This document shows, in pieces, positions 27,140-35,162 of a stretch of 64,000 nucleotides of DNA; positions within the stretch are counted from its first letter, which is position 1, and each line of letters begins with the position of its first letter. Origin of the DNA: Lysobacter_K sp043738095 (GTDB lineage: Bacteria > Pseudomonadota > Gammaproteobacteria > Xanthomonadales > Xanthomonadaceae); NCBI GenBank assembly GCA_043738095.1, contig JAYSZI010000093.1, positions 1 through 64,000 on the forward strand, written 5' to 3'. The notes beneath the pieces were generated by a model. That model saw nothing but the letters and a program-made list of their open reading frames with translations. It was not told where the DNA came from and ran no database searches. A program made the position numbers and the translations under genes.

Positions 27140-28108
27140 ATGGATCTGGAGGGCTGGTCGTCCCGCCTCAAGGTGTTCGCCGACGCCACCCGCGTGCGCC
27201 TGCTGGCGCTGCTGGAGCGTGAGGAGCTGACGGTCGCGGAGCTGTCGGCGATCACGCGCCTGGCGCAGCCGCGGGTCTCGACCCACCTGTCCAAACTCAA
27301 GGAAGCCGGGCTGGTGCGGGATCGACGCGCCGGGGTTTCGGCGTACTACCGTTTCGACGAGACCATCCTGGACACGGCCCAACGCGCGCTGTGGCACACC
27401 CTGCGGGCCGGCAGCGACGATCCGCTGCTGCGCCAGGACGACGAGCGGGTCAGCGCGGTGCTGGCCATGCGCGCCACCGAACAGAACTGGGCCGACTCGG
27501 TCGCGGGCGACATGGAACGCCACTACTCCCCGGGGCGGACCTGGGAAGCGATGGCGCGTTCGGCGTTGCCGCTGTTGCAACCCGGGGACGTGCTCGACAT
27601 CGCCTCCGGCGACGGTGTGCTGGCGGAATTGCTCGCCCCGCACGCGAATCGCTACGCATGCCTGGATTCGAGCACCAAAGTGGTGTTAGCCGCGTCCGAA
27701 CGGCTGCGCAGGCTGGAAAACGTCGAGGTACACGAAGGCGACATGCACGCGCTGCCGTTCGCCGCAGCACAATTCGACCTCGTCGTGCTGATGCACGCGT
27801 TGACCTACGCCGAGCATCCGGCGCAGGCCGTGATCGAGGCCGCACGCGTGCTGCGGCCGGGCGGCCGCTTGCTGCTCACCAGCCTAGGTCGGCACGAACA
27901 TCGCAACGTGGTCGAAGCCTACGGCCATGTAAACCTGGGTTTTAGCGACAAAGACCTGCAGAAGTTCACGACCAAGGCCGGCTTTGAAGTCATCAGTTGC
28001 GAAGCCGTGACGCGCGAGCGGCGCCCGCCCCATTTCGAGGTGATCGCCTTGATCGCGCGCAAGCCGTCCACGCCAGCCGACCCCATCCGCAAATCTTTGA
28101 AAAAGTGA
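27140..28108 (+). CDS. sahR: ArsR-HTH/methyltransferase-fold regulator, SahR-like
   Basis: This 322-residue protein joins an N-terminal ArsR winged helix (about residues 1-95: FADATRVRLLALLEREELTVAELSAITRLAQPRVSTHLSKL) to a class I SAM-methyltransferase fold (about 140-290). The latter has VLDIASGDGVLAELL near 150, NVEVHEGDMHALPF and VLRPGGRLLLTSL. This is the architecture of SahR, described as a repressor that binds S-adenosylhomocysteine and controls SAM-cycle genes. The first methionine synthase gene starts ten bases after its stop, which supports that role strongly. No cysteine-rich metal site is seen. The start at 27140 follows the dyad and a short AGG. Confidence 0.85.
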   Translation: MDLEGWSSRLKVFADATRVRLLALLEREELTVAELSAITRLAQPRVSTHLSKLKEAGLVRDRRAGVSAYYRFDETILDTAQRALWHTLRAGSDDPLLRQDDERVSAVLAMRATEQNWADSVAGDMERHYSPGRTWEAMARSALPLLQPGDVLDIASGDGVLAELLAPHANRYACLDSSTKVVLAASERLRRLENVEVHEGDMHALPFAAAQFDLVVLMHALTYAEHPAQAVIEAARVLRPGGRLLLTSLGRHEHRNVVEAYGHVNLGFSDKDLQKFTTKAGFEVISCEAVTRERRPPHFEVIALIARKPSTPADPIRKSLKK

Positions 28109-28118
28109 AACATCCGCC

Positions 28119-29216
28119 ATGAACACCCTACCCTGGCTCCATCCGGCGCGCGCGCAAGCGCTGCAAGCGCAATTGCGCCAGCGCATCCTCGTCATCGACG
28201 GCGCGATGGGCACGATGATCCAGCAGCACGAACTGGACGAAGCCGACTACCGCGGGGAGCGCTTCGCGCACGGCTACGACCGCCTGTACACCGTCGCCGA
28301 TCACGCCCATAGCGACGGCTGCGGCTGCACGCGCGACCAGCGCGGCAACAACGACCTGCTGACGCTGACGCAACCCGAGATCATTGCCGGCATCCACGCC
28401 GAGTACCTCGCCGCGGGCGCCGACCTGGTCGAGACCAACCCGTTCAACTCGACCACGATCTCGCTCAGCGACTACGGCCTCGAGCACCTCGCGCGCGAGC
28501 TCAACGAGACGGGCGCCCGCCTTGCCCGCGCGGCTTGCGACGCCGCCGAGGCACAAACACCGGAGCAGCCGCGTTTCGTGATCGGCGTTCTCGGGCCGAC
28601 CAGCCGCACCGCTTCGCTCAGTCCCGACGTGAACCGGCCGGGCTTCCGCGCGATCAGCTTCGACGAACTGCGTGTCGCCTACCGCGAGGCCACAGACGGC
28701 CTCATCGACGGCGGCGCCGACGTGATCATGGTCGAGACGGTGTTCGACACGCTCAATGCCAAGGCCGCCTTGTTCGCAATCGAGGAAGCGTTCGACGCGC
28801 GCGGCGCGCGCCTGCCGGTGATGATCTCCGGGACGATCACCGACGCTTCCGGGCGCACGTTGTCCGGACAGACCGCCGAAGCGTTCTGGTACTCGCTGCG
28901 GCATTCGCAGCCGCTGGCGATCGGGTTGAACTGCGCGCTGGGCGCCAAAGACCTGCGCCCGCACGTCGACGTGCTCGCCCAGATCGCCGACGCCTACATC
29001 AGCACCCATCCCAACGCCGGCTTGCCGAACGCGTTCGGTGGCTACGACGAGAGGCCGGAAGACATGGCCGCGATGCTGCACGAATTCGCCGAAGCCGGCT
29101 TGCTTAACCTGGTCGGCGGCTGCTGCGGCACCACGCCGGCGCATATCCGGGCGATTGCCGAGGCCGTGCGCGACCAGGCTCCGCGGCAGTTGCCGTCGCT
29201 GGAAGCTGCCGCATGA
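28119..29216 (+). CDS. metH: methionine synthase, homocysteine-binding half (split MetH)
   Basis: This 365-residue protein corresponds to the N-terminal homocysteine S-methyltransferase barrel of cobalamin-dependent MetH. It has VIDGAMGTMIQQHELDEADYRGERF and NNDLLTLTQPEIIAGIHAEYL. The zinc-binding cysteines are expected in LNCALGA (near residue 271) and GGCCGTTP (near 333). It ends where full-length MetH continues into the pterin domain; here a stop occurs and the second half starts within it (ATGA at 29213-29216). The enzyme transfers a methyl group from methylcobalamin to homocysteine, so both halves must cooperate. Split MetH is common in Xanthomonadales, so this is not a sequencing error. 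Confidence 0.93.
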   Translation: MNTLPWLHPARAQALQAQLRQRILVIDGAMGTMIQQHELDEADYRGERFAHGYDRLYTVADHAHSDGCGCTRDQRGNNDLLTLTQPEIIAGIHAEYLAAGADLVETNPFNSTTISLSDYGLEHLARELNETGARLARAACDAAEAQTPEQPRFVIGVLGPTSRTASLSPDVNRPGFRAISFDELRVAYREATDGLIDGGADVIMVETVFDTLNAKAALFAIEEAFDARGARLPVMISGTITDASGRTLSGQTAEAFWYSLRHSQPLAIGLNCALGAKDLRPHVDVLAQIADAYISTHPNAGLPNAFGGYDERPEDMAAMLHEFAEAGLLNLVGGCCGTTPAHIRAIAEAVRDQAPRQLPSLEAAA

Positions 29217-31900
29217 GTGTGCTGTTGCGTCAAACCCGGCTTAGCGGCCTGGAGCCGCTGCAGATCACCGCGCAAAGCAACTTCATCAACGTCGGCGAGC
29301 GCACCAACGTCACCGGCAGCGCGCAATTCAAGAAACTGATTCTCGACAACCGCTTTGACGAGGCAGTGGCCGTTGCGCGCCAGCAGGTGGAGAGCGGCGC
29401 GCAGGTGCTCGACGTCAACATGGACGAAGGCATGCTCGATTCCGAGCAGGCGATGGTGCATTACCTGAACCTGATTGCGGCCGAGCCCGACATCGCCCGT
29501 ATTCCAGTGATGGTCGACAGCTCCAAGTGGAGCGTGATCGAGGCCGGGCTCAAATGTCTGCAGGGCAAGGGGATTGTCAACTCGATTTCGATGAAGGAAG
29601 GCGAAGCCGAATTCCTGCGCCAGGCGCGATTGGTGCGGCGTTATGGCGCGGCGGTGGTGGTGATGGCCTTCGACGAGGTCGGCCAGGCCGATACCGCGGC
29701 GCGCAAGATCGAAATTTGTTCCCGCGCCTACGAATTGCTGACCGGGGAGATTGGCTTTCCACCCGAAGACATCATCTTCGATCCGAACGTGTTCGCGATC
29801 GCCACCGGCATCGAGGAACACAACAACTACGCGGTCGATTTCATCGAGGCCACGCGCGAGCTGAAGCAGCGCTTTCCGCACAGCCACATCTCCGGCGGCG
29901 TATCCAACGTCAGCTTCTCGTTCCGCGGCAACGAGCCCGTGCGGCAGGCAATCCACGTCGTGTTCCTGTACCACGCGATCCGCGCGGGCATGGACATGGG
30001 CATTGTCAACGCCGGTGCGCTGCCGCTGTACGACGACCTTGAAGCGGATCTGCGCGAGCGTGTCGAGGACGTGGTGCTCAACCGCCGCGAGGACAGCACC
30101 GAGCGCCTGCTCGAGATCGCTGATCGCTTCAAGGGCAAGAAAGGCGAGAAGCGCGTCGAGGACCTTGCCTGGCGTGACAAGCCGGTGCCCGCGCGTATCA
30201 GTCACGCGCTGGTGCACGGCATCGACCAGTGGATCGAGATCGACGCCGAGGAAGCCCGCACGCTGTCGACGCGCCCACTGGACGTGATCGAAGGCCCGCT
30301 GATGGCCGGCATGAACGTGGTCGGCGACCTGTTCGGCGCCGGCAAGATGTTCCTGCCGCAAGTGGTCAAATCCGCGCGCGTGATGAAAAAAGCGGTCGCC
30401 TACCTGTTGCCGTACATCGAAGCGGAGAAACTGCGCACCGGCGACGTCGGCAAGACCAACGGCAAGATCGTGATGGCCACCGTCAAAGGCGACGTCCACG
30501 ACATTGGCAAGAACATCGTCGGCGTGGTGCTGGCGTGCAATAACTTCGACGTGATCGACCTTGGCGTAATGGTGCCAGCGCAGGTGATTCTGGACCGCGC
30601 CAAAGCCGAGAACGCCGACCTGATTGGTCTGTCAGGATTGATCACCCCATCGCTGGAAGAGATGAGCCACGTCGCTAAGGAAATGCAGCGCCAAGGTTTT
30701 ACGATGCCGTTGTTGATCGGCGGCGCGACTACCTCGCGCGCGCACACCGCGCTCAAGATCGATCCGCATTACAAATCGCCGACCGTGTGGGTAAAAGATG
30801 CCTCGCGCGCGGTCGGCGTGGTGCAGTCGCTGATCAGCATCGAACTGCGCGAGCCGTTCGTCGCGGCCAATGCGTCCGACTACGCCGATATCCGCCAGCG
30901 CCACCGCAACCGCGGCGACGGCAAGCGCCTGGTACCGCTGGCCAAGGCGCGCGACCAGCGTTTCGACGGTGGCTGGAACGATTACACCGCGCCCACGCCG
31001 AAGCAGCCGGGCTTGCACGTGTTCGACGACTACCCGTTGACTGAACTGGTCGACGTGATTGACTGGACGCCGTTCTTCAATACCTGGGAGCTTGCTGGCC
31101 GCTACCCGGCGATCCTGAAGGACGAAGTTGTCGGCACCCAGGCCACTGAACTGTTCCGCGACGCACGCGCAATGCTCAAGCGCATCGTCGACGAGAAGTG
31201 GCTGAAGGCGAAGGCTGTGTTCGGGCTATGGCCGGCAAACGCAGTGGGGGATGACGTTGTGGTGGAGGCCGGCGACGTACCGACCACCCTGCACTTTCTA
31301 CGCCAGCAGGTCGACAAGCCGGTTGAGCGGCCCGATTTTTGCCTAGCAGATTTCGTCGCGCCGCTGGAGTCGGGTAAGCCAGACTGGATCGGTGGCTTCG
31401 CGGTCACTGCCGGCATCGGCATCGAACCGCATATCGCGCGCTTCGAGGCCGACCACGACGATTACAACTCGATCATGGTCAAGGCGTTGGCCGATCGCCT
31501 GGCCGAGGCCCTGGCCGAACGCCTGCACCAGCGCGTACGCAAGGAGTTCTGGGGCTATGCCGCCGACGAATCCCTGGGTAACGAAGCGCTGATCGACGAG
31601 AGCTATCGCGGTATCCGCCCCGCCCCGGGCTATCCCGCCTGTCCCGAGCACAGCGAGAAGGCGACGCTGTTCCGGCTGCTCGATGCGCAGAGCAATGCCG
31701 GGCTGCAACTCACCGAAAGCTTCGCCATGACTCCGACGGCGGCGGTGTCGGGTTATTACTTCAGCCACCCGGGCAGCCAGTACTTCGTCGTGGGCCGGGT
31801 ATCGAAGGAACAGGCCGAGGATTACGCGCACCGCAAGGGCGTCAGCTTGGCGCAGGCCGAACGCTGGCTGGCGTCGAACCTCGACTACGATCCGGAGTAG
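29213..31900 (+). CDS. metH: methionine synthase, pterin/cobalamin/activation half (split MetH)
   Basis: This 895-residue protein contains the remaining MetH modules in order. The methyltetrahydrofolate-binding barrel fills about residues 20-310 (NVGERTNVTGSAQF, SISMKEGE). A cobalamin cap follows. The B12-binding Rossmann module has the lower-ligand motif DVHDIGKNIV near 427-436, then LIGLSGLITPSLEEM and GGATTSRAHTA. The SAM-binding activation domain runs from about 590 to the end (ESYRGIRPAPGYPACPEHSEK near 800). It makes methionine from homocysteine together with the upstream half. The four-base overlap ensures coupled translation. Confidence 0.95.
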   Translation: MSVLLRQTRLSGLEPLQITAQSNFINVGERTNVTGSAQFKKLILDNRFDEAVAVARQQVESGAQVLDVNMDEGMLDSEQAMVHYLNLIAAEPDIARIPVMVDSSKWSVIEAGLKCLQGKGIVNSISMKEGEAEFLRQARLVRRYGAAVVVMAFDEVGQADTAARKIEICSRAYELLTGEIGFPPEDIIFDPNVFAIATGIEEHNNYAVDFIEATRELKQRFPHSHISGGVSNVSFSFRGNEPVRQAIHVVFLYHAIRAGMDMGIVNAGALPLYDDLEADLRERVEDVVLNRREDSTERLLEIADRFKGKKGEKRVEDLAWRDKPVPARISHALVHGIDQWIEIDAEEARTLSTRPLDVIEGPLMAGMNVVGDLFGAGKMFLPQVVKSARVMKKAVAYLLPYIEAEKLRTGDVGKTNGKIVMATVKGDVHDIGKNIVGVVLACNNFDVIDLGVMVPAQVILDRAKAENADLIGLSGLITPSLEEMSHVAKEMQRQGFTMPLLIGGATTSRAHTALKIDPHYKSPTVWVKDASRAVGVVQSLISIELREPFVAANASDYADIRQRHRNRGDGKRLVPLAKARDQRFDGGWNDYTAPTPKQPGLHVFDDYPLTELVDVIDWTPFFNTWELAGRYPAILKDEVVGTQATELFRDARAMLKRIVDEKWLKAKAVFGLWPANAVGDDVVVEAGDVPTTLHFLRQQVDKPVERPDFCLADFVAPLESGKPDWIGGFAVTAGIGIEPHIARFEADHDDYNSIMVKALADRLAEALAERLHQRVRKEFWGYAADESLGNEALIDESYRGIRPAPGYPACPEHSEKATLFRLLDAQSNAGLQLTESFAMTPTAAVSGYYFSHPGSQYFVVGRVSKEQAEDYAHRKGVSLAQAERWLASNLDYDPE

Positions 31901-31957
31901 CGCTGCACAGGGCGATCGCCCCGTCGTCGCACCCACAACTCCACGGCAACGACTGCG

Positions 31958-32641
31958 ATGACCATGCCCAGCAATGCCGCTTTTATCGCTGCCCATGCGG
32001 GCGCCGGTCGGATTGGCCTATGCGGCGGGCGCGACTGGATCAACAAGCTGATCCGAAAATCGCAGGCGCCACTCACGGCGGACGGCCACCGCAGCCTGTG
32101 GTCGCACGCGTTCGTCTTCAGCGAGCAGCGCGTCGACGGTCACTGGTGGGTGATCGAGTCCGACCTCGACCTGTGCTATCGGCAGGTCCGCTTGGGCGTG
32201 CAGGAAAACCGCGTCGACCGCTACTTCGATGCCGATGCGTTTCCGAACATCGCGATCCTCGATTTCGGCCTCGATCCCGCGCAGGTGACCCAAGTGCAGG
32301 TGGCGGGATTGGATCTGCTGTCCGGGCTGTCGAGCTACTCGCTCAGCGAACTGGTTGGCACCGCCTTGGCGATGCACAGCCGACGTCTGCGCCGGCGCGA
32401 CAACCTGCTGTCGAAAGAAAATGCGCTGTATTGCTCGGCGTTGGTGCAGCACTGCTATGCCGCGGCCGGGATCGAGTTCCATGCGGGCATCCACGGCAAG
32501 AACGTCGCGCCACACGACATCAACGATTCGCCGCTGCCGCACCGCACCCATCGCCTCATCCGCGACCTCGGCGTGTCGGCGCTGCGCGAGATCGGCCACG
32601 AAGCCCAGGCGATGTTGCGGGGATCGGTCGATCCGGACTGA
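31958..32641 (+). CDS. YiiX-like permuted NlpC/P60 cysteine hydrolase
   Basis: This 227-residue protein looks like a circularly permuted papain-fold hydrolase. A histidine comes first (SLWSHAFVF, about residue 49), an acidic VIESDLDL follows, and the candidate nucleophile cysteine comes later in ENALYCSALVQHCY (about 159). That order is typical of the YiiX/LRAT-like group, which acts on peptidoglycan peptides or lipids. No signal peptide is apparent, which is unusual for a wall hydrolase. The assignment rests on the catalytic pattern and is moderate. The gene is alone on its strand after metH. Confidence 0.6.
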   Translation: MTMPSNAAFIAAHAGAGRIGLCGGRDWINKLIRKSQAPLTADGHRSLWSHAFVFSEQRVDGHWWVIESDLDLCYRQVRLGVQENRVDRYFDADAFPNIAILDFGLDPAQVTQVQVAGLDLLSGLSSYSLSELVGTALAMHSRRLRRRDNLLSKENALYCSALVQHCYAAAGIEFHAGIHGKNVAPHDINDSPLPHRTHRLIRDLGVSALREIGHEAQAMLRGSVDPD

Positions 32642-32749
32642 GCGGCGCGGGTTCTTGCACGGGTGGTACTGCTAGGTCGCGACCTGTTCGCTGTCTCGCC
32701 AACGCGCTGCGGCGGGGCACCCGTTGTGAATCCCGTACCTTCGGCGTCC

Positions 32750-33340
32750 CTAGCCCAGTGGTACTAGCCAAAAAGCCACCGCCGCCATTGCGCCAATGAC
32801 TGCGCCACACCACAGGTCGGCGCGGACGTGGCGGCCCAGATGCAGGCGCGACCAGGCGATGGCCAGCGCCCCCAGCAAACCCGCCGCGAGCGCCCATGCC
32901 GATACCTCGTACAGGAGCCCAGCGGCGAACACCGCGAACGCCACATGCAGGGAGGGCTTGCACCAGCGGGCAGCCAGCGCCGCCGCGGCCACGATCATCG
33001 CGCTTAGCAGCCAGCTCAGCGTCACCGACTGCGGCCAGCGCAGGCCGCAGCCAACGCATGCCGCGACCACGAAGACGAGCAATAGAAAGAGATTGAGATG
33101 GCGTCGCTCGCCGCGCTCGCTGGCATCGACGTGGCTCCAGGCACCGCTGCGCACGCGCCAGGCCGAATAGCCCTGGATCAGGATGGCGGACAGGATGCCG
33201 CCGATCATGATCGCGACTGCCGGCGTGCCCGCACCGCTACGCGCGATCCAGGCGATCAGGCCGGCTGCTGGCAGCAGCACCAATGGGTGCCCCAGGATCG
33301 ACACCGCCCGCGCCAGCAGTGTCAGGGCGGAGTCACGCAT
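32750..33340 (-). CDS. PAP2-family membrane phosphatase
   Basis: This 196-residue protein has about five hydrophobic segments. It carries the lipid-phosphatase signatures PSLH in KPSLHVAFAVF (about residues 129-139) and SRx5HxxxD as SRLHLGRHVRAD (about 163-174). These fit motifs 2 and 3 of the PAP2 superfamily, with Leu replacing the usual Gly in PSGH. Such enzymes dephosphorylate phosphatidic acid, undecaprenyl diphosphate or similar lipids at the periplasmic face. The canonical first motif KxxxxxxRP is not obvious. Confidence 0.75.
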   Translation of the reverse strand: MRDSALTLLARAVSILGHPLVLLPAAGLIAWIARSGAGTPAVAIMIGGILSAILIQGYSAWRVRSGAWSHVDASERGERRHLNLFLLLVFVVAACVGCGLRWPQSVTLSWLLSAMIVAAAALAARWCKPSLHVAFAVFAAGLLYEVSAWALAAGLLGALAIAWSRLHLGRHVRADLWCGAVIGAMAAVAFWLVPLG

Positions 33341-33373
33341 GAATCGTGGAGTCTGTTGCCGCTACCGGTGCAA

Positions 33374-34093
33374 CTACCAGACCAGATCGTCCGGCACTTG
33401 GTACAGCGGGTCGGCGTACGGATCGTCCTCGCTCGGCGCGTTCGGGTCGACCTTGAGCGCGACCGCCGGCGGGAAGATGGTTTCGGCCTGGGCGAGCAAT
33501 TGCGCAGTGACCAGCATGTAGCGCCCGTCCATCTGCAGTACGCCCAGCTCGCCCGCGTTGAGCTGCTTGAGCTGCGCCGGCGTGACGTAAACGCGTTTGA
33601 TTTTGCCGCCATACGGGAAGTGCCGCGCGATCTCGGCGTCGGCGGCATTGAGGCCGTGGCCCTTCACCAGTTCGGTCAGCGCCAGGCGCGCCTCGCGACG
33701 CAGACGCGCCTCTTCCTGTTTGGCTTGCTCGGCGGCGATGCGCTCGTCTTTCTCACGTTGCGCACGGATCGCGTAGGCCTTGGCCAAGTCGATGTCGTCC
33801 TGCGTGCGCGGCTTGCCACTACCACTGTTGTTGCGCTGCGAGGGACCGGTCCGCTGCGAGGGTCCGGCATGGTTGCCGCGCGGCGTCGACGGCCGCGGTG
33901 CCTGATGTGTCCTGGCACCGGGCGGGGCCTTGGCGCCGGGCTTGCTACCCGTGGCCGGCGCGCCGGGACGGCCCTGCTCGGAACGGCGCGGCTTGCCGGC
34001 CGCGCCGTCGGCCTTGCGCTCCGGTGGGCGCTCGGGCTTCGGCGCCGGCTTGAAGCCCAGGCCGAGGAGTTGGTCGCGCAGATTGTGGGTCAT
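33374..34093 (-). CDS. DUF2058 (YaiL-like) protein
   Basis: This 239-residue protein begins MTHNLRDQLLGLGFK and has a long Pro/Lys/Arg-rich linker (about residues 15-100). A charged helix follows (YAIRAQREKDERIAAEQAKQEEARLRREA). A conserved C-terminal domain includes GKIKRVYVTPAQLKQLNAGELGVLQMDGRYMLV and ends in an acidic tail. This is the DUF2058 arrangement, known as a nucleoprotein/polynucleotide-associated-enzyme-like family of unknown role. It lies downstream of slyX on the same strand with a 51-base gap. Confidence 0.88.
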   Translation of the reverse strand: MTHNLRDQLLGLGFKPAPKPERPPERKADGAAGKPRRSEQGRPGAPATGSKPGAKAPPGARTHQAPRPSTPRGNHAGPSQRTGPSQRNNSGSGKPRTQDDIDLAKAYAIRAQREKDERIAAEQAKQEEARLRREARLALTELVKGHGLNAADAEIARHFPYGGKIKRVYVTPAQLKQLNAGELGVLQMDGRYMLVTAQLLAQAETIFPPAVALKVDPNAPSEDDPYADPLYQVPDDLVW

Positions 34094-34144
34094 GGTCGTC
34101 TATCGAGGGTCCCGCGCGTCCGCGGAACGCGAACGGGCGGGCGG

Positions 34145-34411
34145 TCAGTAATGGGGCGGCGGTGGCTCATTGGCCGGATCGCCGGTGAGGTCGGTCGACA
34201 GGGCGCCGCGCAGTTGCTTGAGCTCTTCCAGCGCGCGATGCAGCAGCAGCGCGTTGCGGGTGCCTTCGTCGCGGGCGCCGGCCAGGGCATCGCTGAGCTC
34301 GCCCAGCGCATGCTCCTGGAACGACAGCCGCATCTCCAGTTCTATGAGGCGCTGTTCCAATGGTTGGTGTGGCACGCCCTGCTCCAACGAATATTCCGGT
34401 GCGTTGCTCAT
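34145..34411 (-). CDS. slyX: SlyX family protein
   Basis: This 88-residue protein is a predicted coiled coil. Its core LEQRLIELEMRLSFQEHALGELSDAL (about residues 18-43) is the SlyX signature, followed by a second helix and the typical Pro-rich C-terminus ending PPPPHY. The function of SlyX is unclear. Its ATG overlaps by one base the terminal TAA of the ugd pseudogene on the same strand. The ancestral gene may therefore have ended here by fusion with unrelated DNA. Confidence 0.88.
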   Translation of the reverse strand: MSNAPEYSLEQGVPHQPLEQRLIELEMRLSFQEHALGELSDALAGARDEGTRNALLLHRALEELKQLRGALSTDLTGDPANEPPPPHY

Positions 34412-35108
34412 TATTCCACCGTCCGGATCGCACGACCGCAGCCGAAGTAACCGATCTTCGTCGCGAGCATCGCGTTGGCGGCGTACTTGGTTAGATCAGC
34501 AGCACGCATGTCCGTCACCACGATGCGGTCGTGATCGCGATGTAACGGGGCGTACAGCCGCTTGAGCGTGTCGACCGCCGCAGCACTGCGCGAGCCATGC
34601 TGATGCGGTCCGGGGCACGCAGTCGCCGCTCCCCGTCGCCATCTTCGAGAAGTCCCGGATTGGAGGCAACGTCGAATGCCATGGCGCTGCCGCGCGCGGT
34701 CAGTCCGGCCGTACGGTGGACCTGGTCAAAGGTGTCCATCGGTACCTTCGCGTTATTGACGCTCACCGCTGCACGACTCATGTGGCGGCCGGTCCTGGGC
34801 GCGACAGCAAGCACGTACCGGGTCGGTACTGCCGTCTTCAACAGGCGGCGTGCCGACCGCAATAAATAGGACCTCGACAGGCGTGATCGCGTCGGCTGTT
34901 TGGCTAGGCGGTGCAGGCATCCGGCGCCGTGGTTGGCTTTGACCATCGCCAAGCCGGCCGGTAAATCTTGATCACGCGCCGGTTGAGGCCGGGGGGCTTC
35001 GCCGCGTCGACAACGACGCAGACCACGTCGTGGTCGTGGCCGACTCCGGCCCGGCAGGCGCTGATCAAGGGACCGCCGTAGCCGGTTGCCGTATATGGTG
35101 ACGCGCAT
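34411..35108 (-). pseudogene. ugd: decayed UDP-glucose 6-dehydrogenase gene
   Basis: Reading the minus strand from ATG at 35108 gives MRVTIYG. After a one-base shift the Rossmann region continues as GYGGPLISACRAG and DVVCVVVDAAK. Another frame yields AMVKANHGAG, then EVLFIAVGTPPVEDGS, then YVLAVAPRTGRHM. Further on come FDVASNPGLLEDGD with PDRI, and RLYAPLHRDHDRIVVTDMRAADLTKYAANAML. These are in order the conserved segments of UDP-glucose dehydrogenase from the N-terminus to the start of the dimerisation helix. At least three frameshifts are needed and the C-terminal half is missing. The active gene normally supplies UDP-glucuronate for polysaccharide. No single frame is a plausible protein. 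Confidence 0.88.
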
Positions 35109-35125
35109 GCTGGATTCCCGCCGCC

Positions 35126-35156
35126 CTCCGATCCGATGCCGGGCATCGGATCGGAG
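35126..35156 (-). terminator. perfect 15-bp palindrome after the FKBP lipoprotein gene
   Basis: CTCCGATCCGATGCC (35126-35140) and GGCATCGGATCGGAG (35142-35156) are exact inverted repeats around one central base. It begins seven bases after the stop of the minus-strand FKBP gene, so a terminator role is likely, though no T tract follows. A protein-binding site or a repeat element is the alternative. Confidence 0.5.
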
Positions 35157-35162
35157 ACCACG

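Noticed and set aside
27140..28108. Arsenic or heavy-metal resistance regulator
   Set aside because: The N-terminus is ArsR-like, but there is no metal-binding cysteine cluster or ars gene nearby; fusion to a methyltransferase fold and linkage to metH favour a SahR-like role.
31910..31921. GGGCGATCGCCC palindrome after metH
   Set aside because: GCGATCGC-type words are common in high-GC DNA; a single copy gives no support for a function.
34515..35108. Single minus-strand frame of 197 codons taken as a protein
   Set aside because: It is one of the three frames of the decayed ugd gene; Ugd motifs occur only in pieces of it.
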